From NCBI RefSeq assembly GCF_008271805.1, contig NZ_VSRY01000128.1, positions 1-34,190 on the forward strand: 34,190 bases of DNA, read 5' to 3'. The notes beneath the pieces were generated by a model. That model searched no databases, was not told the origin of the DNA, and was given only the letters and a program-made list of their open reading frames with translations. Both the position numbers and the translations under genes were made by a program. The DNA is from Streptomyces sp. TRM49041. Its GTDB lineage: Bacteria > Actinomycetota > Actinomycetes > Streptomycetales > Streptomycetaceae. Shown here piece after piece: positions 8,253 to 17,267 of this stretch (position 1 is its first letter; each line of letters begins with the position of its first letter).

Positions 8253-8292
8253 ACGTTTCCTCCATCGACGCGTCACGGAGTGGAGGAAACGT
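8253..8292. promoter_or_regulatory. Perfect 12-bp inverted repeat covering the PucR gene ribosome-binding site
   Basis: ACGTTTCCTCCA (8253-8264) and TGGAGGAAACGT (8281-8292) are exact reverse complements with a 16-nt spacer that itself contains GACGCGTC (8267-8274). The right arm includes the ribosome-binding site of the regulator gene and ends 2 bp before its ATG. As DNA it is a candidate autoregulatory operator in the divergent speB-pucR region; as RNA it is a hairpin that would hide the ribosome-binding site. Confidence 0.6.
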
Positions 8293-8294
8293 CC

Positions 8295-9731
8295 ATGGGG
8301 TCCGCACCGGAGCCGCTGGTACCGTTCGCGCCGCCGGTCCGGCTGGCCGCGCTGCTGGCCCGCCGGGAGCTGGGGCTGCGACTGGTCGCGGGCGACCCGG
8401 CGACCGAGCTGCACTGGGTGCACACGTCGGAGATGGCCGATCCGTATCCGTATCTGCTGGGCGGGGAGCTGCTGCTGACGGCGGGCGTGCAGCTGGCCGA
8501 TCCGGAGCGGTTCGTCGTACGGGTCGTGGAGGCGGGTGCGGCGGCGCTCGGCTTCGGGGTGACGCCGGTGTACGACACGGTGCCGGACGCCCTCGTCGCG
8601 GCGTGCGCACGGCACGGGCTGCCGCTGCTGGAGGTGCCGCCGGGGACGACGTTCACGGCGGTGGCCCGCGCGGTGTGGCGGCTGATGGTGGACGCCCGCC
8701 ACCATGAGCTGCGCCGGGTGACGGACGCGCAGCGGGCGCTGGCCACGGCGGCCGCGCGCCCGGACCCCGTACCGGCTGTGCTGCGGGTGCTGGCCGGGCG
8801 GCTGGGCGGCCGGGCAGCGCTGTACGCGCCGGACGGCGCCGAGTACGCGGCCGCCGGCCGGGGCCTCACCCCGGAGGAGGGCGCCGCGCTGGACCGGCTG
8901 GTCGGTGTCGTGGCCGGGGCGGCGCGGCGGCCTTCGGCGGCGGCGGACAGCGCGGGCGGGCCCGGCGGGGTGCGCCTCGTGGCGTACAGCCTGGGCACCG
9001 GGCGGGAGGGCCTGACGCTCGGCCTGGCCCTGGCGCGGCACGAAGAGGCCGACCAGCGGATCGCCGAGACCGCGATGGTGCTGCTGTCCCTGCTGACCGC
9101 GCCGCACCAGGGCGCCGACGAGGCCGCGCGGTCGACGGCCCTGGTCCGGCTGCTGCTGGGCGCGGGCCCCGCGGACGTGGCACCGCTGCTGGGCGAGGCG
9201 CCGTGGACGGTGGTGCACGCGCGGGGCGCCGATCCGCAGGCCCCGCCCCCGGCGCTGGGCAGCCCCCTGGTGGACGCGCCGCGCGACGGGGGGACGGTAC
9301 GCGTCCTGCTGCCGGCCGGCCGGGAGGTCACCGCGTACCCGGGGTGGACGCTCGGGGTGAGCGCCCCGGCCGCCCCCGAGGACCTGGCGGCGGCCGACAC
9401 CCAGGCCGCCCGTGCCCTGCGCCGCGCGGAGGCCACGCACACCGGTGTGGCCCGGCACCGCACGGGCGGCTTCGGCGCACTGGTGGACCCGGACGAGGCC
9501 GCCGCGCACGCCCGCACCCTGCTGGGCCCGCTCACCGGGACGCCCGCCCTGGTGGAGACCCTGCGGGTCTGGCTCTCCCTGCACGGCAGCTGGGACCGTA
9601 CGGCCGGCGCGCTGGGCGTGCACCGCAACACCGTCCGCCAGCGCGTCGCCCGCTGCGCGGCGCTGCTGGACGCGGACCTGGAGGACGCGGAGACGCGCAT
9701 GGAGCTGTGGTTCGCGCTGCGGTGGGTCTGA
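8295..9731 (+). CDS. PucR-family transcriptional regulator
   Basis: The 478-residue protein starts at ATG 8295, with GGAGGA eight bases upstream; an in-frame extension to 8172 would run through the inverted repeat and lacks this support. The N-terminal PucR domain (about 15-140) includes the [11 protein letters not shown] and GLPLLEVP stretches typical of the purine-catabolism regulator family. A GGDEF-like or variable middle region follows. The C-terminal PucR HTH (about 420-475) includes [20 protein letters not shown], the recognition helix region of this family. Such regulators control nitrogen-compound catabolism and often their own gene. Divergence from the agmatinase gene makes that gene the obvious target. 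Confidence 0.9.
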   Translation: MGSAPEPLVPFAPPVRLAALLARRELGLRLVAGDPATELHWVHTSEMADPYPYLLGGELLLTAGVQLADPERFVVRVVEAGAAALGFGVTPVYDTVPDALVAACARHGLPLLEVPPGTTFTAVARAVWRLMVDARHHELRRVTDAQRALATAAARPDPVPAVLRVLAGRLGGRAALYAPDGAEYAAAGRGLTPEEGAALDRLVGVVAGAARRPSAAADSAGGPGGVRLVAYSLGTGREGLTLGLALARHEEADQRIAETAMVLLSLLTAPHQGADEAARSTALVRLLLGAGPADVAPLLGEAPWTVVHARGADPQAPPPALGSPLVDAPRDGGTVRVLLPAGREVTAYPGWTLGVSAPAAPEDLAAADTQAARALRRAEATHTGVARHRTGGFGALVDPDEAAAHARTLLGPLTGTPALVETLRVWLSLHGSWDRTAGALGVHRNTVRQRVARCAALLDADLEDAETRMELWFALRWV

Positions 9732-9844
9732 GGCCGCGACGGCGTCCCCGGCCGCCGGGCCGGCTCGCCGGGGCGGCTTCGAGCCGGTCGTTGTGAGCTG
9801 AACGACTCTGGACATCCCGCGCAACTGCCCGGTAACTTACCTCT

Positions 9845-9860
9845 GAGCAAGCGCTTAGCC
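9845..9860. promoter_or_regulatory. Candidate TetR-type operator upstream of the acyl-CoA dehydrogenase
   Basis: GAGCAAGCGCTTAGCC contains the perfect palindrome AAGCGCTT (9849-9856) with weaker outer symmetry, about 50 bp upstream of the GTG start at 9902. Sites with this core are familiar upstream of actinobacterial fatty-acid degradation genes. Assigned by pattern only. Confidence 0.35.
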
Positions 9861-9901
9861 ACTCGTTTCATCCGTACCCAGCAGCCGGAAGGGGCGTTCC
9901 C

Positions 9902-11059
9902 GTGCGCCGTACCGTATTCAACGAGGACCACGAGGCGTTCCGGGAGACCATCCGCGCCTTCGTCGAGACCGAGGTCGTCCCCGTCTACGACGAGTGGTTC
10001 GCCGCAGGCCAGGCGCCGCGCGACTTCTACTACAAGCTCGGCGAGCTGGGCATCTTCGGGATCAACGTCCCCGAGGAGTTCGGCGGCGCGGGCCTGGACA
10101 CCCACAAGTTCGAGGCCGTGCTGTACGAGGAGACCTCGCGCGCGGGCGTCAACTTCGGCGGCTCCGGCGTGCACGTGCTGCTCGCCCTGCCGTACATCAA
10201 GATGCTCGCCACCGACGAGCAGAGCAAGCGGTACCTGCCGAAGTTCGTCACCGGCGAGGAGATGTGGGCGCTGGCGATGACAGAGCCGGGCACCGGCTCC
10301 GACGTCGCGGGCATGAAGACCACCGCCAAGCTGAGCGAGGACGGCACGCACTACGTCCTGAACGGCGCCAAGACCTTCATCACCGGCGGCGTCCACGCCG
10401 ACCGTGTCATCGTCTGCGCCCGCACCGCCGCGCCGCGCGAGGACGACCGCCGCTTCGGCATCTCGCTGTTCGCCGTGGACACCAAGTCCGAGGGCTACTC
10501 GGTCGGCCGCAAGCTGGACAAGCTCGGCCTGCGCACCTCCGACACCGCCGAGCTGGCCTTCGTCGACGTCAAGGTCCCCGTCGAGGACCTGCTCGGCGAG
10601 GAGAACAAGGGCTTCTACTACCTCGGCCAGAACCTGCCCTCCGAGCGCTGGGGCATCGCGTTCGGCGCGTACGCGCAGGCCAAGGCCGCCGTCCGGTTCG
10701 CGCAGCAGTACGTGCAGGAGCGCACCGTCTTCGGCAAGTCGGTCGCGTCCTTCCAGAACACCAAGTTCGAGCTGGCCGCCTGCCAGGCCGAGGTGGACGC
10801 CGCCGAGGCCGTCGCCGACCGCGCCCTCGAGGCCCTGGACGCCGGCGAGCTGACGGCCGCCGAGGCCGCGTCCGCCAAGCTGTTCTGCACCGAGGTCGCG
10901 CACCGCGTCATCGACCGCTGCCTCCAGCTGCACGGCGGCTACGGCTACATGAACGAGTACCCGATCGCCCGTCTGTACGCGGACAACCGCGTCAACCGCA
11001 TCTACGGCGGCACGAGCGAGGTCATGAAGTCCATCATCGCCAAGTCGATGGGCCTGTAA
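9902..11059 (+). CDS. Acyl-CoA dehydrogenase, long-chain/isovaleryl active-site type
   Basis: The 385-residue protein starts at GTG 9902, with GGAAGGGG upstream. It oxidises an acyl-CoA to the trans-2-enoyl-CoA with FAD. Flavin and substrate signatures are ALAMTEPGTGSDVAG (124-138) and the C-terminal QLHGGYGYMNEYPIAR. The usual catalytic Glu of the YEGT motif is Gly here (IYGGTSE). A Glu is present in LPSERWG (Glu248), the helix-G position used by long-chain and isovaleryl-CoA dehydrogenases, so the enzyme should be active and prefer longer or branched substrates. The TesB gene begins 6 bp after its stop. Confidence 0.93.
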   Translation: MRRTVFNEDHEAFRETIRAFVETEVVPVYDEWFAAGQAPRDFYYKLGELGIFGINVPEEFGGAGLDTHKFEAVLYEETSRAGVNFGGSGVHVLLALPYIKMLATDEQSKRYLPKFVTGEEMWALAMTEPGTGSDVAGMKTTAKLSEDGTHYVLNGAKTFITGGVHADRVIVCARTAAPREDDRRFGISLFAVDTKSEGYSVGRKLDKLGLRTSDTAELAFVDVKVPVEDLLGEENKGFYYLGQNLPSERWGIAFGAYAQAKAAVRFAQQYVQERTVFGKSVASFQNTKFELAACQAEVDAAEAVADRALEALDAGELTAAEAASAKLFCTEVAHRVIDRCLQLHGGYGYMNEYPIARLYADNRVNRIYGGTSEVMKSIIAKSMGL

Positions 11060-11065
11060 GCACAG

Positions 11066-11938
11066 GTGAGCGAAGCACTCGACGATCTCCTCGACCTGCT
11101 CGACCTGGAGCGGGTCGAGGAGAACATCTTCCGGGGCCGGTCGCGTTCGGCGATCGTCCCCCGGGTCTTCGGCGGGCAGGTCGCGGCCCAGGCACTGGTC
11201 GCGGCCGGCCGCACCGTGCCGGAGGACCGCACCGCGCACTCCCTCCACGCGTACTTCCTGCGCATGGGCGACCCGGGCGCGCCGATCGTCTACACGGTCG
11301 ACCGCATCCGCGACGGCCGGTCCTTCACCACCCGGCGGGTGGTGGCGGTCCAGCACGGCAAGCCGATCTTCCATCTGTCGGCGTCGTTCCAGACGTACGA
11401 GGAGGGCCTGGAGCACCAGGCCGACATGCCGCCCGCGCCCGACCCGGAGACCCTCCCGACCGCGCAGGAGGTACTCCCCCGCTACGCGGACCGGTTCGCG
11501 CACCCCGACATCGTCGACCGCATGCTGGAGTCCCGCGCGGCGGTCGATCTGCGGTACGTGGACGAGCCCCCGTACGCCACGACGGGCGAGCACCGCGCAC
11601 CGCGCTCACAGGTCTGGTTCCGTACGAACGGCAAGCTCGCCGACGACCCCCTGCTCCATGTCTGCCTGGCCACGTATGTCTCCGACATGACGCTCCTCGA
11701 CTCGGTCCTGCTCGCGCACGGCCGGGGCGGCTGGACGGTCGGCGACGTGGTGGGGGCGTCCCTGGACCACGCGATGTGGTTCCACCGCCCGTTCCGCGCC
11801 GACGAGTGGCTCCTGTACGACCAGGAGTCCCCGTCCGCCTCGGGCGGCCGGGGCCTGGGCCAGGCCCGTATCTACACGCGCGACGGGCAGTTGGCGATCT
11901 CGGTGATCCAGGAGGGCGTGGTCCGCGTCCCGCGCTGA
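11066..11938 (+). CDS. tesB: Acyl-CoA thioesterase II (TesB family)
   Basis: The 290-residue protein starts at GTG 11066, 6 bp after the acyl-CoA dehydrogenase stop, so the two form an operon; the ribosome-binding site is weak (ACAGG), consistent with coupled translation. It has the double hot-dog organisation of TesB. FGGQVAAQALVAA near 35-47 lies in the first half. YVSDMTLLDS (Asp207), ASLDHAMWFHR (231-241) and the C-terminal QEGVVR (Gln282) supply the Asp/Ser-Thr/Gln catalytic set. It releases CoA from acyl-CoA in the cytoplasm. Next to an acyl-CoA dehydrogenase it may relieve CoA trapping during fatty- or branched-chain acid breakdown (inference). Confidence 0.92.
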   Translation: MSEALDDLLDLLDLERVEENIFRGRSRSAIVPRVFGGQVAAQALVAAGRTVPEDRTAHSLHAYFLRMGDPGAPIVYTVDRIRDGRSFTTRRVVAVQHGKPIFHLSASFQTYEEGLEHQADMPPAPDPETLPTAQEVLPRYADRFAHPDIVDRMLESRAAVDLRYVDEPPYATTGEHRAPRSQVWFRTNGKLADDPLLHVCLATYVSDMTLLDSVLLAHGRGGWTVGDVVGASLDHAMWFHRPFRADEWLLYDQESPSASGGRGLGQARIYTRDGQLAISVIQEGVVRVPR

Positions 11939-11955
11939 GCCCGACGCCCCACGCC

Positions 11956-11987
11956 CCACGCCTGCCACGCCTGCCACGCCTGCCACG
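11956..11987. repeat. Short tandem repeat, 9-bp unit CCACGCCTG
   Basis: Three perfect copies of CCACGCCTG plus a partial fourth lie between the convergent tesB and phosphatase genes. I see no stable stem here. Confidence 0.8.
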
Positions 11988-12028
11988 TCCCCGGCCCCCG
12001 TCCCGGTCCCGGGTCGTGGCGGGCGGCT

Positions 12029-12808
12029 TCAGAGCAGGCCGGCCGCGTCCAGCAGGTACGCCGTCATCGGCTCGTAGTAGCGCGGGTCGATGACGTGGTC
12101 GTCGAGGGGGACGGTGACCTGGAGGGTCCCTTCGGCCTCCGCGACGAAGAGGGCCGGATCGTTGCTGTCGGCGTAGCCGACGGCGTCGATGCCGCGCTGG
12201 CCCGCGCGGCCGGCCCAGCCGTGGTCGGCGACGACCAGGTCGGGCAGCGGCTCGTCGAGGGCGCGGAGTCCGTCCAGGACGGCGTTCATCGGCTCCGGCG
12301 AGTGGGTGTGCCAGAGGGTGGCACCCCGCTCGAAGACGGCGACGTCGGCGAACTGCACGACGTACCCCTCGTCGGCGGTGAGGCCGCCGGGGATGCGCAC
12401 GATGTCGCACCCCGCGGCGCGCAGCGCGGCGGCGGTCCGGCTGTGCACGTCGATGAGCGCGCCGGGGTGGCCGGTGGCGAAGAGGACCCGCTCCCTGCCC
12501 GCGGCGGCCTTGCGGAGGCGGGCGGCCATCCGGTCCAGCGCGTCGACGGTCAGCTCGGGGTCGATGGTGTCCTGGCCTGCCCGGTGCTCGGGGTCGTCGC
12601 TCACACCGCACCGCTCGGCCATGACGGCGAGCACGTCCTGCTCGTCGGTCCAGCGGTCGCCGAGTTCCAGGCCCAGCCAGTAGTGGCGGTCGCCGTTCGC
12701 TAGCTTCCGGTAGTGGGAGAGGTTGTTGTCGCGCGGTGTGGCGACATTCCCCGCGATGCGTGTGCGGACGAGGTGCTCCACGAGTGCGGGGCGGCTGGGT
12801 ATCGGCAT
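12029..12808 (-). CDS. Putative phosphatase of the actinobacterial PF15698-like type
   Basis: The 259-residue protein starts MPIPSRPALVEHL at ATG 12808. I chose this start because the sequence before it in frame is Gly/Arg-rich and not conserved in character; GGGGGA lies so close to the ATG that a leaderless or very short leader is possible. Distinctive stretches are NNLSHYRKLANGDRHYWLGLELGDRW (about residues 28-53), LFATGHPGALIDVH (about 112-125), LWHTHS and VVADHGWAG. I recall this conserved streptomycete protein being annotated simply as a phosphatase; the His/Asp-rich motifs fit a metal-dependent hydrolase. The substrate is unknown. It is convergent with tesB and separated from the TetR gene by a tandem-repeat region. 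Confidence 0.6.
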   Translation of the reverse strand: MPIPSRPALVEHLVRTRIAGNVATPRDNNLSHYRKLANGDRHYWLGLELGDRWTDEQDVLAVMAERCGVSDDPEHRAGQDTIDPELTVDALDRMAARLRKAAAGRERVLFATGHPGALIDVHSRTAAALRAAGCDIVRIPGGLTADEGYVVQFADVAVFERGATLWHTHSPEPMNAVLDGLRALDEPLPDLVVADHGWAGRAGQRGIDAVGYADSNDPALFVAEAEGTLQVTVPLDDHVIDPRYYEPMTAYLLDAAGLL

Positions 12809-12900
12809 TCCCCCATTGTGCCGCCCACCACCGGGCGCGGCGGACGGATTCCGCACCGTGGACGTGTCGCCGTGCCCGGGCGCGTGTCCCGGGTCCCCGT

Positions 12901-12948
12901 CCCGGGTGCGTACCCGGGTGCGTACCCGGGTGCGTACCCGGGTGCGTA
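12901..12948. repeat. Four perfect tandem copies of a 12-bp unit (CCCGGGTGCGTA)
   Basis: The unit CCCGGGTGCGTA is repeated exactly four times and followed by a partial fifth (CCCGG). Degenerate versions precede it (12876-12900). It lies between the TetR stop (12959) and the phosphatase start (12808) on the minus strand, so it would sit in the phosphatase upstream region or in a TetR readthrough transcript. Each unit contains CCCGGG. Confidence 0.9.
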
Positions 12949-12958
12949 CCCGGTGGCC

Positions 12959-13570
12959 TCACTCCGCCGGGGGATCCCCCAGGGAGCCGAACGCGCCGTG
13001 CGCGAGGCGGCGCAGCAGAACCTCCGTGACCTGACGGGACGCCGGGTCGCCGGCCGTACTGGCCGAGCCCAGGTGCGGTGTGGAGTTCAGCAGTCCGAGC
13101 ACGGCGTGGACGGCCGCCCTCGCCTGTGTCTCGGTCTGTCCCGGATACAGCGCGCGGACGACGGCGACCCACAGCTCGACGTACTGCCGCTGGAGCTGGC
13201 GGACCAGCTTGCGGTCGCTGTCCCGGAGGCGGTCCAGCTCGCGGTCGTGCAGAGTGATGAGCGAGCGGTCGTGGAGCGCGAAGTCGATGTGCCCGTCGAT
13301 GAGCGCGGCGAGCAGCGCCTCCGGGTCGCCGTCGGACTCCGCCACCCGGCGACGGCCGCCGTCGAGGAGACGCTCGCTGATCCCGACGAGGAGCTCGGCG
13401 AGCATCGCGTCCTTGCCGGCGAAGTGACGGTAGAGCCCGGGGCCGCTGATACCGACCGCCGCGCCTATCTCGTCGACGCCCACACCGTGGAAGCCGCGCT
13501 CGGCGAAGAGACGCGCGGCCTCCCGGAGGATCTGCTCGCGGCGCGTCGGGGCGTCGGTCCTGGTGCTCAT
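12959..13570 (-). CDS. TetR-family regulator of the leucine/acyl-CoA operon
   Basis: The 203-residue protein starts at ATG 13570; a GTG seven codons upstream (13591) is also in frame, and neither has a strong ribosome-binding site. The N-terminal TetR HTH is clear: REQILREAARLFAERGFHGV, then DEIGAAVGISGPGLYRHF (about 34-51) and KDAML. The C-terminal ligand domain has the layout of regulators binding acyl-CoAs. It is divergent from the carboxylase operon, and two matching 16-bp inverted-repeat-like sites lie between the genes, so it probably represses both directions and is relieved by a leucine-pathway CoA thioester (inference from context). Confidence 0.88.
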   Translation of the reverse strand: MSTRTDAPTRREQILREAARLFAERGFHGVGVDEIGAAVGISGPGLYRHFAGKDAMLAELLVGISERLLDGGRRRVAESDGDPEALLAALIDGHIDFALHDRSLITLHDRELDRLRDSDRKLVRQLQRQYVELWVAVVRALYPGQTETQARAAVHAVLGLLNSTPHLGSASTAGDPASRQVTEVLLRRLAHGAFGSLGDPPAE

Positions 13571-13592
13571 GGGATCGATTCTAGACAACACG

Positions 13593-13637
13593 GTTAGCGG
13601 TCGTTAACCTGAAGGAAATACGTTAACGGTCATTAAC
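13593..13637. promoter_or_regulatory. Two TetR-type operator sites in the divergent promoter
   Basis: GTTAGCGGTCGTTAAC (13593-13608) and GTTAACGGTCATTAAC (13622-13637) match at 14 of 16 positions, share the form GTTARCGGTCRTTAAC and are each partly palindromic. They start 29 bp apart, about three DNA turns, between the TetR gene and the carboxylase operon. Confidence 0.65.
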
Positions 13638-13668
13638 GTCTGTCGTACGGGCAAGGGGGCTCGACACG

Positions 13669-15285
13669 ATGCAGCAGGCACCTGTGCTGGGGAGCGCGGC
13701 GGATCCCGCGTCCCCGGCCTGGCAGGCCAACGAGGCGGCACACCAGGAGCTCGCCGACGACCTGCGGGCCCGGCTCGCCGCGGCCCGGCTCGGCGGCGGT
13801 GAGAAGGCCCGCGCCCGGCACACCGCGCGCGGGAAGCTGCTCCCCCGCGACCGCGTCGACACGCTCCTGGACCCGGGCTCGCCCTTCCTGGAGCTGGCCC
13901 CGCTCGCGGCGAACGGCATGTACGACGACCAGGCGCCCGCCGCCGGGGTGATCGCCGGGATCGGCCGGGTCAGCGGCCGCGAGGTGGTGGTCGTCGCCAA
14001 CGACGCGACGGTCAAGGGCGGCACGTACTACCCGATGACCGTCAAGAAGCACCTGCGCGCGCAGGAGGTGGCCCTGGAGAACCGGCTGCCCTGCGTGTAC
14101 CTGGTCGACTCCGGGGGCGCCTTCCTGCCCATGCAGGACGAGGTGTTCCCCGACCGGGAGCACTTCGGGCGGATCTTCTACAACCAGGCCCGGATGTCGG
14201 GTGCCGGCATCCCGCAGATCGCGGCCGTGCTCGGCTCCTGCACGGCCGGCGGGGCGTATGTGCCGGCCATGAGCGACGAGGCCGTGATCGTACGGAACCA
14301 GGGCACGATCTTCCTGGGCGGCCCGCCCCTGGTGAAGGCGGCGACCGGCGAGGTCGTGACGGCCGAGGAGCTGGGCGGCGGCGAGGTCCACTCCCGGACG
14401 TCCGGCGTCACGGACCATCTCGCGGAGGACGACGCGCACGCGCTGCGGATCGTCCGGAACATCGTGGCCACCCTCCCCGCGCGCGGGCCACTCCCCTGGT
14501 CCGTGGAGCCCGCCGAGGAGCCGAAGGTCGACCCGGCCGGGCTGTACGGGGCGGTGCCGGTCGACTCCCGGACGCCGTACGACGTGCGCGAGGTCATCGC
14601 CCGCATCACGGACGGGTCGCGGTTCGCGGAGTTCAAGGCCGAGTTCGGGCAGACCCTCGTCACCGGCTTCGCCCGCGTCCACGGCCACCCGGTGGGGATC
14701 ATCGGCAACAACGGCATCCTGTTCTCGGAGTCCGCCCAGAAGGGCGCCCACTTCATCGAGCTGTGCGACCAGCGCGGCATCCCGCTCCTCTTCCTCCAGA
14801 ACATCTCCGGCTTCATGGTCGGCCGCGACTACGAGGCGGGCGGCATCGCCAAGCACGGCGCCAAGATGGTCACGGCCGTCGCCTGCACCCGCGTACCGAA
14901 GCTGACGGTCGTCGTCGGCGGCTCGTACGGCGCCGGGAACTACTCGATGTGCGGCCGGGCCTACAGCCCCCGCTTCCTGTGGATGTGGCCCAACGCCAAG
15001 ATCTCCGTCATGGGCGGCGAGCAGGCCGCCTCCGTCCTCGCCACGGTCAAGCGCGACCAGTCGGAGGCCCGCGGCGAGTCCTGGCCGGCCGAGGCCGAGG
15101 AGGCGTTCAAGGACCCGATCCGCGCCCAGTACGAGCAGCAGGGCAACGCCTACTACGCGACGGCCCGGCTGTGGGACGACGGAGTGATCGACCCGATGGA
15201 CACCCGCCAGGTGGTGGGTCTCGCCCTGACCGCGTGTGCCAACGCGCCCCTGGGGGACCCCCAGTTCGGCGTCTTCCGGATGTGA
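13669..15285 (+). CDS. accD1: Acyl-CoA carboxylase beta subunit (methylcrotonyl-CoA carboxylase type)
   Basis: The 538-residue carboxyltransferase starts at ATG 13669. It transfers CO2 from carboxybiotin to an acyl-CoA. The two crotonase-like halves are visible. The first includes [39 protein letters not shown] and [15 protein letters not shown]. The second includes [31 protein letters not shown] and [22 protein letters not shown]. These stretches are characteristic of methylcrotonyl-CoA and geranyl-CoA carboxylases rather than propionyl-CoA carboxylases. With the adjacent biotin subunit, HMG-CoA lyase and acyl-CoA dehydrogenase, the substrate should be 3-methylcrotonyl-CoA from leucine. The first gene of the operon, it follows the two TetR-type sites. 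Confidence 0.93.
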   Translation: MQQAPVLGSAADPASPAWQANEAAHQELADDLRARLAAARLGGGEKARARHTARGKLLPRDRVDTLLDPGSPFLELAPLAANGMYDDQAPAAGVIAGIGRVSGREVVVVANDATVKGGTYYPMTVKKHLRAQEVALENRLPCVYLVDSGGAFLPMQDEVFPDREHFGRIFYNQARMSGAGIPQIAAVLGSCTAGGAYVPAMSDEAVIVRNQGTIFLGGPPLVKAATGEVVTAEELGGGEVHSRTSGVTDHLAEDDAHALRIVRNIVATLPARGPLPWSVEPAEEPKVDPAGLYGAVPVDSRTPYDVREVIARITDGSRFAEFKAEFGQTLVTGFARVHGHPVGIIGNNGILFSESAQKGAHFIELCDQRGIPLLFLQNISGFMVGRDYEAGGIAKHGAKMVTAVACTRVPKLTVVVGGSYGAGNYSMCGRAYSPRFLWMWPNAKISVMGGEQAASVLATVKRDQSEARGESWPAEAEEAFKDPIRAQYEQQGNAYYATARLWDDGVIDPMDTRQVVGLALTACANAPLGDPQFGVFRM

Positions 15286-15293
15286 GGGGTTCC

Positions 15294-17267
15294 ATGTTCG
15301 ACACCGTTCTGGTGGCCAACCGAGGCGAGATCGCCGTCCGGGTCATCCGTACGCTGCGGGCCCTCGGCATCAGGTCCGTGGCCGTCTTCAGCGACGCGGA
15401 CGCCGACGCGCGTCATGTACGGGAGGCGGACACGGCCGTACGGATCGGCCCGCCGCCGGCCGGCGAGAGCTATCTGTCCGTCGAGCGCCCCCTGGAGGCG
15501 GCGCACAGGACCGGCGCCCAGGCCGTGCACCCCGGCTACGGCTTCCTCGCGGAGAACGCCGCGTTCGCGCGGGCCTGCGCCGACGCGGGACTGGTCTTCA
15601 TCGGCCCGCCCGCCGACGCGATCTCCCTGATGGGCGACAAGATCCGCGCGAAGGAGACGGTGAGGGCCGCCGGCGTCCCGGTGGTCCCGGGCGCCGCCGA
15701 CCCCGGCCTTGAGGCTGCCGCCCGCGAGCTCGGCGCCCCCGTGCTGCTCAAGCCGTCGGCGGGCGGCGGCGGCAAGGGCATGCGGCTGGTGCGGGACCTT
15801 TCCGTGCTGGAGGACGAGATCGCCTCGGCGCGGCGTGAGGCGCGTGCGTCGTTCGGTGACGACACGCTCCTGGTGGAGCGGTGGATCGACCGGCCCCGGC
15901 ACATCGAGATCCAGGTCCTGGCGGACGGCCACGGCAAGGTGATCCACCTGGGCGAGCGCGAGTGCTCCCTCCAGCGCCGCCACCAGAAGATCATCGAGGA
16001 GGCGCCGTCCGTCCTGCTCGACGAGGAGACCCGGGCGGCTATGGGCGAGGCGGCCGTCCAGGCGGCCCGCTCCTGCGGCTACCGGGGCGCGGGCACGGTC
16101 GAGTTCATCGTCCCGGGCAACGACCCGTCCTCGTACTACTTCATGGAGATGAACACCCGCCTCCAGGTCGAGCACCCGGTGACCGAGCTGGTCACGGGCC
16201 TGGACCTGGTGGAGTGGCAGCTGCGGATCGCGGCCGGGGAGCCGCTGCCGTACGAGCAGAAGGACATCACGCTCACCGGGCACTCCATCGAGGCCCGCAT
16301 CTGCGCCGAGGACCCGGCACGCGGATTCCTGCCGTCCGGAGGCACGGTCCTGGCGCTGTGCGAGCCGCAGGACGGGGGGTCCCCCCTGTCCGGAGAGCCC
16401 GGGGTGAGGGTGCGCACCGACTCCGGGCTCAGCGAGGGCACCGAGGTGTCCAGCCTGTACGACCCGATGCTGTCGAAGGTCATCGTGCACGGCCCCGACC
16501 GCGCCACGGCCCTGCGCAAGCTGCGTGCCGCGCTCGCGGACACGGTGACGCTCGGCGTGCCGACGAACGCCGGGTTCCTGCGCCGGCTGCTGGCCCACCC
16601 GGCGGTCGTCGCGGGCGACCTGGACACAGGCCTCGTGGAGCGCGAAGCCGACGGGCTGGTGGGCGACGGCGTACCGGACGAGGTGTACGAGGCGGCCGCC
16701 GCCGTCCGCGAGGACGCGCTGCGCGCCCGGCCGGACGCCCGCACGGGCTGGACGGACCCGTTCTCGGTGCCGAGCGGGTGGCGGATGGGCGGCGAGCCGC
16801 TGCCGGTCGCGCACCCGCTGCGCGTACCGGGCACGGAGCCCGTCACGCACATCGCCCGCGCCACCGGCCGTACCGTCACCGGCGACCGGGTCACCGTCAC
16901 GCTCGACGGTGTCACACACACGTTCCACCGCGCCGGCTCCTGGCTCGGCCGGGACGGCGACAGCTGGAACGTCCAGGACCACGACCCGGTCGAGGCGTCC
17001 CTCACCCGTTCGGCGTACTCGGGAGCGGACTCGCTCACGGCGCCGATGCCCGGCACGGTCACCGTGGTCAAGGTGGCCGTGGGCGACGCCGTGACGGCGG
17101 GGCAGGGCCTCGTCGTGGTGGAGGCCATGAAGATGGAGCACGTCATCTCCGCGCCGCACGACGGCACCGTAGTCGAGCTGGACGTCACGCCCGGCACGAC
17201 GGTCGCCATGGACCAGGTGCTGGCCGTCGTCGAGCCGCACGCCCCTGAGGAGGAGGTCGAGCGATGA
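15294..17267 (+). CDS. Acyl-CoA carboxylase alpha subunit: biotin carboxylase plus biotin carrier domain
   Basis: The 657-residue protein starts at ATG 15294, with GAGGGG upstream, 8 bp after the beta-subunit stop. The biotin carboxylase N-domain (1-110) begins [19 protein letters not shown]. The ATP-grasp domain has the Gly loop [14 protein letters not shown] (153-166) and downstream [15 protein letters not shown]. The BC C-domain runs to about 440. The C-terminal biotinyl domain carries EAMKMEH, with Lys613 as the biotinylation site. It carboxylates biotin with ATP and bicarbonate, then presents it to the beta subunit. Its stop overlaps the HMG-CoA lyase start (ATGA). The operon points to a 3-methylcrotonyl-CoA carboxylase. 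Confidence 0.94.
   Translation: MFDTVLVANRGEIAVRVIRTLRALGIRSVAVFSDADADARHVREADTAVRIGPPPAGESYLSVERPLEAAHRTGAQAVHPGYGFLAENAAFARACADAGLVFIGPPADAISLMGDKIRAKETVRAAGVPVVPGAADPGLEAAARELGAPVLLKPSAGGGGKGMRLVRDLSVLEDEIASARREARASFGDDTLLVERWIDRPRHIEIQVLADGHGKVIHLGERECSLQRRHQKIIEEAPSVLLDEETRAAMGEAAVQAARSCGYRGAGTVEFIVPGNDPSSYYFMEMNTRLQVEHPVTELVTGLDLVEWQLRIAAGEPLPYEQKDITLTGHSIEARICAEDPARGFLPSGGTVLALCEPQDGGSPLSGEPGVRVRTDSGLSEGTEVSSLYDPMLSKVIVHGPDRATALRKLRAALADTVTLGVPTNAGFLRRLLAHPAVVAGDLDTGLVEREADGLVGDGVPDEVYEAAAAVREDALRARPDARTGWTDPFSVPSGWRMGGEPLPVAHPLRVPGTEPVTHIARATGRTVTGDRVTVTLDGVTHTFHRAGSWLGRDGDSWNVQDHDPVEASLTRSAYSGADSLTAPMPGTVTVVKVAVGDAVTAGQGLVVVEAMKMEHVISAPHDGTVVELDVTPGTTVAMDQVLAVVEPHAPEEEVER

Noticed and set aside
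8273..11593. A 1106-codon open frame on the minus strand
   Set aside because: It is antisense to the PucR, acyl-CoA dehydrogenase and TesB genes, and its sequence is low-complexity Arg/Gly/Ala/Ser typical of shadows in GC-rich DNA.
12901..12948. Tandem repeats as a CRISPR array
   Set aside because: Units are 12 bp and contiguous, with no spacers and no cas genes.
15153..17240. A 695-codon open frame on the minus strand
   Set aside because: Antisense to the biotin carboxylase subunit gene, which has clear motifs throughout.
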